Source: Treponema sp. OMZ 787 | GTDB lineage: Bacteria; Spirochaetota; Spirochaetia; Treponematales; Treponemataceae | Reading direction: 5' to 3' | Length of the DNA: 64,000 bases | NCBI RefSeq assembly: GCF_024181225.1 | Contig: NZ_CP051198.1 | Span: 868,001 to 932,000 of the forward strand | Shown: positions 8,052 to 16,442 of the stretch, piece after piece | Position numbering within the stretch: position 1 is the first letter of the stretch | Layout of the letters: each line of letters starts with the position of its first letter | Notes under the pieces: model-generated | Told to the model about the DNA's origin: nothing | What the model saw: only the letters and a program-made list of their open reading frames with translations | Databases searched by the model: none | Position numbers and translations under genes: made by a program

Positions 8052-10649
8052 TTACAACCGCGGATCGACAGCTTCGCTTTCGAGGGCTAGAACTGCGAAG
8101 GCACTTTCGTGAACTCGTCTTAATGGTTCTTTTTTTACAAATCGTTCAAGAGCTTCTATGCCGAGGGCAAATTCCTGTAAGGCCAGGGCCCTTTTTTTTG
8201 CCAAACCTCTTTTCTTTAAGCGGTCTAAATTTTCTTTTTCGCAATATTCCGGGCCGTAAATAATACGCAAATATTCTTTACCTCGGCATTTAACGGCGGG
8301 CTGAACGAGGCCGTGCTTTTCTGCATAGAAAACAAAATCGAAGGGCTTTATCACCATTCCTTCTCCGCCTGCCTGCGTAAGAGACAGCCACCAATTTACC
8401 GCATCTTTTATTTCATCTTCATTTTCTACATTAACTATTTTATAGGGTGTAATTTTAAAAAGCGTTTTATCGGCAAGACAGATTTCTTTTATGTTTTCCA
8501 TGTGCCATTCGTGATTTTTATCGGTGTGCACAAAGTCTTCCGTTGCCAAAATATGGAAGGGAGCGAGTTTATAATCATCTATGCTTTTTACTTCCCAACA
8601 ATAATTGCGGTAAGAGTCAATAAATTTTTCAACAGCGATTTTCTTTTGAGTAAAGGCGGCCGATAAATTTTCTGCTCCTTCAACTCCGCGTATTTTTGTA
8701 AGAGTTAAAATTTTTTCCGCTTCCGAAAGGGCATTTATTGCAGAGGAACCTGTTGCCGCATATTGATCATGGATAAGACTTTGAGCCTTTACAGACCACG
8801 GCATGAGTTCCGCATCGAGGCAGACCCAATCGGTGCTGTGCTTTTCCCAAAAGTTTGAAAGCGTTAAGGCTCTTTGAACCTTTGTCAAAAATTCTTTTTC
8901 TATTTTTGAATCGTTAAAAAAGTTTCTTCCTGTTCTGGTATAACAAACACCCAAGCCTTCATTTGTAATTCCGAATCTTTTTTCCGCAGTTTGAATGTCC
9001 TTGCAAATAATAAGCACGGCCCTTGAGCCCATGTGCTTTTCTTCCAAGATAATTTTTTTTACTCCGCGGCTTTTGTAATAATCAATAGCTTCTATTGGAT
9101 GCTCCAAAAAATTTTCAAGGCTGCTTGTTTCAGATGGCGACATTGTGGGCGGAAGATAGATGAGCCATTTGGGATTTACCGCAAAACGGCTGACCGCTTC
9201 TAGGGCTGCAATGGACTGCTCTTCGCGGATTAGGATATTGTTTTTTAAGCGGGTTTGAATAATTCGTCTTCCTGTTACGTCTTCAATATCGAGGAGGTCA
9301 TCGTTTTCATTCTGCAATGAAAACGGAATATTATTTTGATTTTCATCCTTATTCTCTTCAAGTCCAAGAGGTTTTACAGGTTCTGCATAAACTTTTTTTG
9401 CCTGAACCGATACAAGCTCCTCTTCGGGATAACGTAATGCAGTCAAGGCTCCTCCGAAAACACAGCCGGTATCTATGTCAATCGTGTTATTAAGCCATTC
9501 CGCAGCCGGCACAGGTGTGTGCCCGTAAACTACCTTTGCCCTGCCGCGGTATTCCGAAGCCCAATTATATCTTACAGGTAAACCGAACTCGTCCGTTTCG
9601 CCGGTTGTTTCTCCATATAAACAAAAAGAGCGTACGGCTCCCGATCCTCGGCCGTGCATTTCTTCTTTAAGCCCTGCGTGAGCGACGACAAGTTTTCCGG
9701 AATCCAAAACATAGTGACTTACAAGGCCGTATAAAAATTCTTTTACGCCGTGTTTAAATTCTTCGGATTCTGTTTCAAGCTGTTGAAGGGTTTCGGCAAG
9801 TCCGTGTTTTTCTTGAACTGTCTTTCCGTTTAGTTTTTTGTGAAGCTTCATATCATGGTTGCCGGGAACACAGAGGGCGGAACCGTTCTGCACCATGCTC
9901 ATCACAAGTTTTAAAACTTTAGGTGAAGCCGGGCCCCTGTCTACGAGGTCTCCTAAAAAAACGGCCATGCGGTTTTCTGGATGGCTTACCTGCAAGCCGT
10001 AATTTTTTCCGTCATCGGCTGCCGAATCTATTTTGTAATTTAGTTTTTGCAAAAGCTCCACAAGCTCGTCATAACAGCCGTGCACATCGCCGATAATATC
10101 GAAAGGGCCGTGCATATCGGTTTTATCGTTATAAAGTTTTTCACGGACAATTTCGGTAACGGAATTTACTTCTTCTTCAGATCTTAAAATATAAAGCTTT
10201 TTAAAACCTTCTTTTTTTAAATTCTTTAACGAATGTTTTAAGTCCTGCATCTGCCGTCTCAAAACTCTGGTAGAAATATTTCTGTCCGTTCTTGCTTCGT
10301 TTCTTTTTTCGCAAAGCTCTTCAGGTAAATCAAAAACGATTGCAACAGGAAGAATGTGAAAGGAGCGGGCTATGTTGAGAAGTTTTTTTCTTGCTTCTTG
10401 CTGAATATTTGTTGCATCTGCTACCGTGAGTAATCCGTTTTGCAGCCGCTTTGAAAGAATAAAATTAAAAACTTCAAAGGCCTCGTTTGTTGCCGATTGA
10501 TTATTTTCATCGTTTGAAACTATACCGCGGCAAACATCGGAAGAAATAATTTCGTATTTTTCAAAATGCTTTTTTGCAAAGCTGCTTTTACCGGAGCCCG
10601 AAACTCCGACGAGTAAAACCAATGAGGTCTTTGGTATATTAATCTGCAT
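8052..10649 (-). CDS. pnkp: Polynucleotide kinase-phosphatase-ligase of bacterial RNA repair (Pnkp)
   Basis: An 865-residue three-domain RNA end-healing and sealing enzyme. An N-terminal 5'-kinase has Walker A GVSGSGKSS (residues 15-23). A metallophosphoesterase follows with GDVHG (D188, H190), GDLVDRGP (D234) and GNHD (264-266), removing 2',3'-cyclic phosphate ends. The C-terminal ligase/adenylyltransferase has nucleotidyl lysine K538 in EEKHMGSR and a later EGMVIKP motif. It overlaps hen1 by 11 nt. From the known family, Pnkp and Hen1 form a complex that rejoins RNAs cut by ribotoxins and methylates the junction so it cannot be cut again. Length and domain order match that family. Confidence 0.96.
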   Translation of the reverse strand: MQINIPKTSLVLLVGVSGSGKSSFAKKHFEKYEIISSDVCRGIVSNDENNQSATNEAFEVFNFILSKRLQNGLLTVADATNIQQEARKKLLNIARSFHILPVAIVFDLPEELCEKRNEARTDRNISTRVLRRQMQDLKHSLKNLKKEGFKKLYILRSEEEVNSVTEIVREKLYNDKTDMHGPFDIIGDVHGCYDELVELLQKLNYKIDSAADDGKNYGLQVSHPENRMAVFLGDLVDRGPASPKVLKLVMSMVQNGSALCVPGNHDMKLHKKLNGKTVQEKHGLAETLQQLETESEEFKHGVKEFLYGLVSHYVLDSGKLVVAHAGLKEEMHGRGSGAVRSFCLYGETTGETDEFGLPVRYNWASEYRGRAKVVYGHTPVPAAEWLNNTIDIDTGCVFGGALTALRYPEEELVSVQAKKVYAEPVKPLGLEENKDENQNNIPFSLQNENDDLLDIEDVTGRRIIQTRLKNNILIREEQSIAALEAVSRFAVNPKWLIYLPPTMSPSETSSLENFLEHPIEAIDYYKSRGVKKIILEEKHMGSRAVLIICKDIQTAEKRFGITNEGLGVCYTRTGRNFFNDSKIEKEFLTKVQRALTLSNFWEKHSTDWVCLDAELMPWSVKAQSLIHDQYAATGSSAINALSEAEKILTLTKIRGVEGAENLSAAFTQKKIAVEKFIDSYRNYCWEVKSIDDYKLAPFHILATEDFVHTDKNHEWHMENIKEICLADKTLFKITPYKIVNVENEDEIKDAVNWWLSLTQAGGEGMVIKPFDFVFYAEKHGLVQPAVKCRGKEYLRIIYGPEYCEKENLDRLKKRGLAKKRALALQEFALGIEALERFVKKEPLRRVHESAFAVLALESEAVDPRL

Positions 10650-12042
10650 ATTTAAATACCGCCATCTGCGACGGAGCTCCTATATTTTTTTCTTCTTCGC
10701 CTACCGGAAAAAATTCGACCGAATAATTATTTTCATCGGCAACTCTTTTTGCCCATGCTTCAAATTCATTGCGGGTCCATTCAAAACGGTGATCCGTATG
10801 GCGCATTTTCCCGTTTGCTAAATTTTCGTATTGCACGTTGTACTCGCTATTCGGCGTTGTAAGAACTATCGTATTGGGTTGTGCAAATTTAAAGACAGCT
10901 TTTTCAAAAGCAGGCAATCTGTTTTCATCGAGGTGTTCTATTACTTCAACAACAGCGGCAGCATCAAAGCCCGAAAATCTTTTATCCCTATACATCAATG
11001 AGCTTTGAAATAAATTAAGTCTTTCTTTTTGTTTTGGCGGCATATCCTCCCAATGGAGCCTTTCCTTACATTTTGTCAATTCGGAATATGAAACATCCAT
11101 ACCGGCAATTTTTTCAAATTGTTTTTCTTTTAAAAGAAGGCGTATCAGTTTGCCGTCTCCGCAGCCTAGATCGATTACGCTTGCCGCTCCGCTCTCTTTT
11201 AATTTTTCGGCAACGGCATTCAGTCTTTGATCGTGGAGCCTTTCCTTTTTTTCTTTTTGAAGAGGAGAATCGGATTCTTCTTCGGTTTCGAATTGTACTG
11301 CATCTTCTTCAGCCAATGTATCAAAGGCAGAACGCACAAGGGATCTTATGTTTATCAAATAGCGTGAAACTATTAAATCTTTAGAAGGATGATTTTCAAG
11401 CCAGCCCCTTCCTTTTTGCAATAATTTATCGACCTCATCCTGCGTAATAAAATAATGCTTTTCGTTATCCAATACGGGAATTAAAACATAAAGATGAGAA
11501 AGCAAATCTTTAAGAGGTAATTTATTTTTTAATGTGAGTGTAAAATATTTTCCGTATCCCCATTCGGTAAATTTTGTATCGAGAATATGACGCTCGGCTT
11601 CGACACTGTAGCCAAGAGGTTCAAAAATGTTTTTAATCAAAAGCTCTCCGCCTCGCGGAGCGGGAAGAACAGAAATCTTGACAGTCAATGAAAGAGCTTC
11701 ATCAACATATTCCGGATGTTCCTTGCAGTTTCCGTTTAGGGCACTTGAAAAGACCTTTGCAATTGCGGAGCTCATAAATGATGAAGCAACATAGGGGCGG
11801 TCGTTTACATATTGACCAAGTAAAAAATCCTTTCCGGTAAAATTTTTTGCATTGCGTACCATGCCGACAGGATCAATTTCCAAAAGCAGGGCTGCCGTAG
11901 TTTTTTCTTCCGAGTATCCGGGATAAAAAACATGGGCCTTTCCTACGGATAGTTCAGCTGTTTGTAATTTATCGGGATGCTTGTGCAGCAAAAAACTTAA
12001 AATATTCGAGTTACTTCCTTCAGCACTTATCGTTAAAAGCAT
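10639..12042 (-). CDS. hen1: 3'-terminal RNA ribose 2'-O-methyltransferase Hen1
   Basis: A 467-residue bacterial Hen1, partner of Pnkp in RNA repair. The N-terminal half (to about 250) is the ligase-activating region specific to bacterial Hen1, opening with MLLTISAEGSNSNILSFLLH. The C-terminal half is an SAM methyltransferase: motif I VIDLGCGDGKL (residues 289-299) and the metal-binding EVIEH (E366, E369, H370), with a further histidine in RHTDHRF (415-418). These three metal-site numbers coincide with my memory of the Clostridium thermocellum enzyme. It methylates the 2'-OH at the 3' end of damaged RNA before ligation. First gene of the operon; Shine-Dalgarno aaggaag. Confidence 0.96.
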   Translation of the reverse strand: MLLTISAEGSNSNILSFLLHKHPDKLQTAELSVGKAHVFYPGYSEEKTTAALLLEIDPVGMVRNAKNFTGKDFLLGQYVNDRPYVASSFMSSAIAKVFSSALNGNCKEHPEYVDEALSLTVKISVLPAPRGGELLIKNIFEPLGYSVEAERHILDTKFTEWGYGKYFTLTLKNKLPLKDLLSHLYVLIPVLDNEKHYFITQDEVDKLLQKGRGWLENHPSKDLIVSRYLINIRSLVRSAFDTLAEEDAVQFETEEESDSPLQKEKKERLHDQRLNAVAEKLKESGAASVIDLGCGDGKLIRLLLKEKQFEKIAGMDVSYSELTKCKERLHWEDMPPKQKERLNLFQSSLMYRDKRFSGFDAAAVVEVIEHLDENRLPAFEKAVFKFAQPNTIVLTTPNSEYNVQYENLANGKMRHTDHRFEWTRNEFEAWAKRVADENNYSVEFFPVGEEEKNIGAPSQMAVFKYAD

Positions 12043-12079
12043 TTATTCTTCCTTATCATACCATTTCTAAACAATCGGT

Positions 12080-12108
12080 ATTTTAGCATATCGCAGATAA
12101 TTTCGCAA
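12080..12108 (-). promoter_or_regulatory. Possible promoter of hen1-pnkp
   Basis: On the minus strand, TTGCGA (12108-12103), a 17-nt spacer and TAAAAT (12085-12080). It is moderate in quality but placed sensibly upstream of the hen1 Shine-Dalgarno. Confidence 0.4.
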
Positions 12109-12140
12109 GTAATTGAAGAAGATGCTGGGATAATTACGTA

Positions 12141-12169
12141 TTGTGATTTTTATTTAAAAATGATAGAAT
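12141..12169 (+). promoter_or_regulatory. Possible promoter of the TPM-domain gene
   Basis: TTGTGA (12141-12146), a 17-nt spacer and TAGAAT (12164-12169), 18 nt before the ATG. It is divergent from the hen1 promoter. Confidence 0.5.
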
Positions 12170-12187
12170 AAACCTCGGAGATAACTT

Positions 12188-12880
12188 ATGAAAAATAATC
12201 GAATATTAAATAAAATACATATGAAGAATGAAGATCTTGATTTGATTAAAAATGCCGTTGCAGAAGCGGAAAAAAATACAAACGGCGAAATTGCCTTGGC
12301 CGTTATTCCTCAAAGCGATTCTTATTCCTTTGTGGAAATGTTTGCAGCACTATGCCTAGCCTTTGTTTCTTTCTTTGTTCTTCTTTATTTTGGTGACGGC
12401 ATTTGGCATATCATTCAAACAAAATTATGGTATCCTTCGCCTAAGACTCTTACTGCCGTAATCGGCTTTAGCGTTTGGATCATCATGCTGCTTTTCTTTT
12501 TGCTGATAAATATTCCGGCCATTGACAGATTAATAATTCCGAGGCGTATAAAAGAAGCAAGGGTGTACGCTAGGGCTTTAAGGCATTTTGTAGAATGCGG
12601 AATTTATAAGACGGCCGAAAGAACCGGAGTTTTGATTTTTGTTTCCATCCTTGAAAGAAAGGTTTTTATTATTGCAGATTCCGGGATTGCAGAAAAAGTA
12701 GAGCAAGGTACATGGAACGGTATTTGCAAAACGATAACCGAAGGTTTAAAATTGAAGAATACTGCAAAAAGCCTTTGTGCTGCCGTGGAAGAATGCGGGA
12801 ATATTCTTTCAAAACATTTTCCTAAAACGGAAGGCAATCCTAATGAATATCCTGACGGCCTTGTCATTTTGGAGGGTTAA
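12188..12880 (+). CDS. TPM-domain membrane protein
   Basis: A 230-residue protein with a split TPM domain. Residues ~12-40 (LDLIKNAVAEAEKNTNGEIALAVIP) form the usual first strand and helix. Two hydrophobic membrane segments follow (~50-70 and ~90-115), then the remainder (GVLIFVSILERKVFIIADSGIAEKV and a helical tail). TPM domains occur in photosystem repair factors and in many bacterial membrane proteins of unclear role; some are called phosphatases, but activity here is unproven. The start has a cggag Shine-Dalgarno 7 nt away. It stands alone between hen1 and tRNA-Lys. Confidence 0.8.
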   Translation: MKNNRILNKIHMKNEDLDLIKNAVAEAEKNTNGEIALAVIPQSDSYSFVEMFAALCLAFVSFFVLLYFGDGIWHIIQTKLWYPSPKTLTAVIGFSVWIIMLLFFLLINIPAIDRLIIPRRIKEARVYARALRHFVECGIYKTAERTGVLIFVSILERKVFIIADSGIAEKVEQGTWNGICKTITEGLKLKNTAKSLCAAVEECGNILSKHFPKTEGNPNEYPDGLVILEG

Positions 12881-12945
12881 ATGTGTATTTAGATTGATTT
12901 TTACTTAAAAATTCCAAAAAATATGCTTTTTTACCTGATTTAGTA

Positions 12946-12974
12946 TTGACATTTATTTTAACCTATGATATTAT
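12946..12974 (+). promoter_or_regulatory. Promoter of tRNA-Lys
   Basis: Perfect TTGACA (12946-12951), a 17-nt spacer and TATTAT (12969-12974). This predicts a start near 12981, about 17 nt before the mature tRNA end. Confidence 0.8.
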
Positions 12975-12997
12975 AGCCCCTGTTGCAAGTGCAAAAT

Positions 12998-13070
12998 GGG
13001 CTATTAGCTCAGTAGGTAGAGCAACGCCCTTTTAAGGCGTGGGTCTCAGGTTCGAATCCTGAATAGCTCA
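12998..13070 (+). tRNA. tRNA-Lys (anticodon UUU)
   Basis: A 73-nt cloverleaf. The acceptor stem GGGCTAT pairs with ATAGCTC (one G-U). The D-arm contains AGCTCAGTAGGTAGAGC. The anticodon stem ACGCC/GGCGT encloses the loop CTTTTAA with anticodon TTT. The T-arm contains GGTTCGAATCC, and A73 is the discriminator. CCA is not encoded. It is flanked by its own promoter and terminator. Confidence 0.97.
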
Positions 13071-13071
13071 T

Positions 13072-13107
13072 AACGGAATCGGTTTATATCGGTTCCGTTT
13101 TTTTTTT
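13072..13107 (+). terminator. Rho-independent terminator of tRNA-Lys
   Basis: A 10-bp stem aacggaatcg/cggttccgtt (13072-13081 and 13090-13099, one G-U) with an 8-nt loop, running into a T-tract to 13107. Confidence 0.85.
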
Positions 13108-13123
13108 GCCCCAAGCCTATGTA

Positions 13124-13153
13124 TTGACAAAGGGGCTGTATAAGTGGTAGTAT
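13124..13153 (+). promoter_or_regulatory. Possible promoter of the SurA/PpiD-like gene
   Basis: TTGACA (13124-13129), an 18-nt spacer and TAGTAT (13148-13153), starting just after the tRNA terminator. Confidence 0.5.
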
Positions 13154-13191
13154 TTCATTTTAAGTCTAAATTTACATTTTTAGAGGTTTAT

Positions 13192-14724
13192 ATGGCTAGT
13201 TCAAAAAAAGTTGCTGCTTCCATTGGGGGCGTTATAGTTTTTGTTTTGGGTGTAATCGCCTTTGTTGTGGCTCCAATGGTAACAGACCGTGCTTCACAAG
13301 GATTTACTGTGGTCGGAAAATGGGGTAATGTGAGAATCGATAACGGTCCTTCATCTCCGTTTGTTGACCAATATCACTTTTTGGCTAATTATGTCGAAAG
13401 ACAAAAGATTGAGCCGGAAGATACTCAAATGAGAGAATTTTTCTGGCAGCAAGTTTCATACTTGGCATTTAGGGCTGCGGTTGTGCAGGTTGCCATGGAA
13501 GATGAGGTTAAAAATGCCGGATACCGTGTTCCTCAATTTAGAGTGAACAAAGATTTGATAAACTACTATTTGGATGAAAACGGAGTTTATTCCGAAACCA
13601 GATATCAGCAAACTCCCGAAACTACAAGGGTTTCATATAGAAAAGAAATTGAAAAATACATTACCGATAACAGGTACATCGAAGACCTATTCGGAAACGG
13701 AATAGAATATGGACTAAAAACTTCTTCAAAAGAATCTGATTTTATCGTCGATATGGCCAAGAAAGAACGAAGCTTTAAGTATGTCGTTTTTAATTTAAGC
13801 CTTTATCCTTCTTCCGAAATCGTAAAATACGGAAAAGAGCACAGTGATCTTTTTACAAGCTATGACTTATCTTTATTAAGTTATCCCACTGAAGAAGAAG
13901 CAAAGAAGATGCTTGTTTCTCTTAAAAACGGAGATGTTACTTTTGAAGATGCTGTTATTTTAAATGCAACAAAAACTTTAACTGATGATAACGGAAAAAT
14001 TACTTCAAGTTATCGTACCGATATAAATAAATATTTTCCCGATAACGAGAACCTTAAAGCAGTTTTGGCTTTAAAGCCCTCAGATTTAAGCCCTGTTGTT
14101 TCTATGCAAAACGGTATGTTCGGAATTGTAAGGTGTAACGCAGAGCCTTCTTTTCCGGATTTTGAAAGTGAATCTTTAATTTCAAATATTAGAAATTATA
14201 TGAACCGAAATGAAAAAGGAATGCTTGAAGATTATGTTCTTCAGACTGCAAATAAGTTTGCAGAAAATGCAAAAGCTTCAGGTTTTGAAAAAGCTGTCGA
14301 AGATTTTAAAGAAACAAATTTGACTATTGAAACATCAAATCTTTTTGGAATAAATTATGGAAATGCAAGTTCGCTTCCGCCTTTGCCTGCTCAGGGTGTG
14401 TTTGCAAATCTTTCAACAAATGAATCTTTTTTCAAAAAAGCCTTTGCATTAAAGAGCGGAGAAATTTCAGAGCCTATTCTTGCGGGTGCTGAAGTCGCAG
14501 TTTTAACTCTTGCAGAAGAAAAAGAAATTGATTCCTATACGATAGATCGCACTAGAACAGATTATAAAAATCAAGCCGGTGCGTGGTTCCCCTATTATCA
14601 CATAGTTTCTATTATGAGTATGCAGGGTATGAATTATCCTCTGCCGATTGCTCATAAGACATTTATGGATTATATTTTTACAAATTCCAAATTCCAAGAT
14701 AGTTTTGGAAATCTGTTTAAATAA
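13192..14724 (+). CDS. Membrane-anchored SurA/PpiD-like periplasmic chaperone
   Basis: A 510-residue protein with one N-terminal membrane segment (about residues 9-28, IGGVIVFVLGVIAFVVAPMV) and a large periplasmic part. Helical SurA_N-like stretches follow (VSYLAFRAAVVQVAMEDEVKNAG). A parvulin-like region around 230-330 (EEEAKKMLVSLKNGDVTFEDAV, LKPSDLSPVVSMQNGMFGIVRC) looks like a degenerate peptidyl-prolyl isomerase domain. The overall plan resembles PpiD, an anchored folding helper for exported proteins. The frame is open 16 codons further upstream, but the ATG at 13192 has agagg nearby and leads straight into the basic SSKK anchor start. The DUF115 gene follows by 2 nt. Isomerase activity is uncertain. 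Confidence 0.75.
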   Translation: MASSKKVAASIGGVIVFVLGVIAFVVAPMVTDRASQGFTVVGKWGNVRIDNGPSSPFVDQYHFLANYVERQKIEPEDTQMREFFWQQVSYLAFRAAVVQVAMEDEVKNAGYRVPQFRVNKDLINYYLDENGVYSETRYQQTPETTRVSYRKEIEKYITDNRYIEDLFGNGIEYGLKTSSKESDFIVDMAKKERSFKYVVFNLSLYPSSEIVKYGKEHSDLFTSYDLSLLSYPTEEEAKKMLVSLKNGDVTFEDAVILNATKTLTDDNGKITSSYRTDINKYFPDNENLKAVLALKPSDLSPVVSMQNGMFGIVRCNAEPSFPDFESESLISNIRNYMNRNEKGMLEDYVLQTANKFAENAKASGFEKAVEDFKETNLTIETSNLFGINYGNASSLPPLPAQGVFANLSTNESFFKKAFALKSGEISEPILAGAEVAVLTLAEEKEIDSYTIDRTRTDYKNQAGAWFPYYHIVSIMSMQGMNYPLPIAHKTFMDYIFTNSKFQDSFGNLFK

Positions 14725-14726
14725 TA

Positions 14727-16415
14727 ATGATTACAAATAATGAAAAACCTGAGCTGATTCCGATTGACTCAGGTTTTTCGGTTTTATATAAAGGCAAATA
14801 TTTATATTCAAAACGCTCGCCGCAAAAAAATATCTTACAATTAGTTTCTTCTATTGCAGTTAAAAGTGAAACATTAGTCCTTTGTGTATCCCCTGTTTTG
14901 GGATACGGACTAAAAGAGCTTTTAGAAAAACTTCCGCACAATTCTTTTCTTCTCGGTTTAGAAGCCGATGAAGAGTTGATGAGTTTTTCAACATCACAGA
15001 TCGATAAAGCTATTTTAGAAGATTCTAGATTTTTGTATTTAAGAACAGAATCGATAAATATTTTATTAAGCCGACTTGAGAATTTTATTAAAGGAAAAAA
15101 AATCAGGCGTGTTGTGAAGATTGATTTTTCCGGCGGTGCTGCTTTAAATCAAGCCTTTTATTCCCAAGCCTTCGATTTTATCTCTCAATATATTTCGCAA
15201 ACATGGATTAACCGCTTAACCTTAATTCAATTCGGCAGAAATTATGCCCGCAATTTTTTTAAAAATTATTATTCTATTGTAAAGACAAATTCTTGTTTCG
15301 GCTCTCTAAGCGAAAAATCGGTTAGAAAACCTATTATTGTGATAGGGGCGGGACCTTCCCTTGATTCTTCCGTTGAATTTATAAAACAAAATCGGGATAG
15401 ACTTTTTGTTCTTGCAGTAGATGCAGCGGTTTCAGGACTTTATCCTGAAATAAGGCCCGATGCTGTTGTTTTGCTTGAATCCCAATATTGGATTCAAAAA
15501 GCCTTTATCGGCATTGCAGATTTGGGTATTCCCGTTATTGCAGATTTAACGGCAAATCCTTCTTTGCTTGCAAAGTTAAACGGAGATAAGATATTTTTCT
15601 TTACCGACTACACTGTTCAGGATTCTCTTGCTGCCTCCTTTTTTTCAAACTTAGATGAAAAAGTAGGTCTACCCTTAAGGCTTGAAGCCATGGGTTCTGT
15701 CGGACTTGCAGCCTTAGCCGTTGCCGAAATGTTGGGTTTTGACGGTCTTCCGATTTTTCACACGGGTTTGGACTTTTCGTGGGGCTGCGGCTTTAGTCAT
15801 TCAAAGCTGAGTTATCAAGTTAAAAATTTATTTTCGGATATTTCTAAAATAAAAAGTCCTTATTCGGGCGAGTCTTTATTTCCCGAAAGGCTTAGTTTTG
15901 AAAGAGGTAAGGACGGATGTCTTGCCTTTACTTCTCCCAATTTAAAAAATTATGCCGAACTTTATAAAAAACTTTTTGCTTCTAAAGAAAATTTTTTTGA
16001 TATAGGGCAATCAGGTTTGGAGATAAATTCAAATAAAATAAGCCTTGATACGGCAAAAAAAATCATAGATGATTTTTATTCGAATTATGAAAAATCTTTT
16101 TCGATAAAAAACAATATGGATAAAATAAATTTTATTGCCTTTGATTATAAAAATAAAGAAAACGAAATAAAAAATTTTTTAACTTGCGAAAAAGAAAAGC
16201 TTTTTAAATTAAAAAATATTTTTACGGGGAAACTTACTTCTTCCGATGAAGAAATAAAAGAACTTCTTTTGTCTATGCCATATCTATATCTTCATTTTCC
16301 TGATTATAATTCCTTATCCGACACAATCTTGGATAAGCATTTTTTATCCCGCGTACGAATTGAGATAGAATATTTTTTAAAGATACATCTGATAAATGAA
16401 AATTTTATCGGTTAA
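14727..16415 (+). CDS. DUF115 (MptE-like) protein
   Basis: A 562-residue cytosolic protein with a central Rossmann-like DUF115 domain: PIIVIGAGPSLDSSVEFI near residue 200, followed by LAVDAAVSGLYPEIRPDAVVLLE. The name 6-hydroxymethylpterin pyrophosphokinase MptE-like comes from archaeal relatives. In bacteria, related proteins include motility accessory factors linked to flagellin glycosylation, so a role in modifying spirochete flagella is possible but unproven. The last ~120 residues are lysine-rich and helical. The gene starts 2 nt after the chaperone-like gene and is translated in the same transcript. It converges on the ABC transporter genes with only 27 nt between. Confidence 0.75.
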   Translation: MITNNEKPELIPIDSGFSVLYKGKYLYSKRSPQKNILQLVSSIAVKSETLVLCVSPVLGYGLKELLEKLPHNSFLLGLEADEELMSFSTSQIDKAILEDSRFLYLRTESINILLSRLENFIKGKKIRRVVKIDFSGGAALNQAFYSQAFDFISQYISQTWINRLTLIQFGRNYARNFFKNYYSIVKTNSCFGSLSEKSVRKPIIVIGAGPSLDSSVEFIKQNRDRLFVLAVDAAVSGLYPEIRPDAVVLLESQYWIQKAFIGIADLGIPVIADLTANPSLLAKLNGDKIFFFTDYTVQDSLAASFFSNLDEKVGLPLRLEAMGSVGLAALAVAEMLGFDGLPIFHTGLDFSWGCGFSHSKLSYQVKNLFSDISKIKSPYSGESLFPERLSFERGKDGCLAFTSPNLKNYAELYKKLFASKENFFDIGQSGLEINSNKISLDTAKKIIDDFYSNYEKSFSIKNNMDKINFIAFDYKNKENEIKNFLTCEKEKLFKLKNIFTGKLTSSDEEIKELLLSMPYLYLHFPDYNSLSDTILDKHFLSRVRIEIEYFLKIHLINENFIG

Positions 16416-16442
16416 GTGAAAAACCTACAGCTTTATTGGAAT

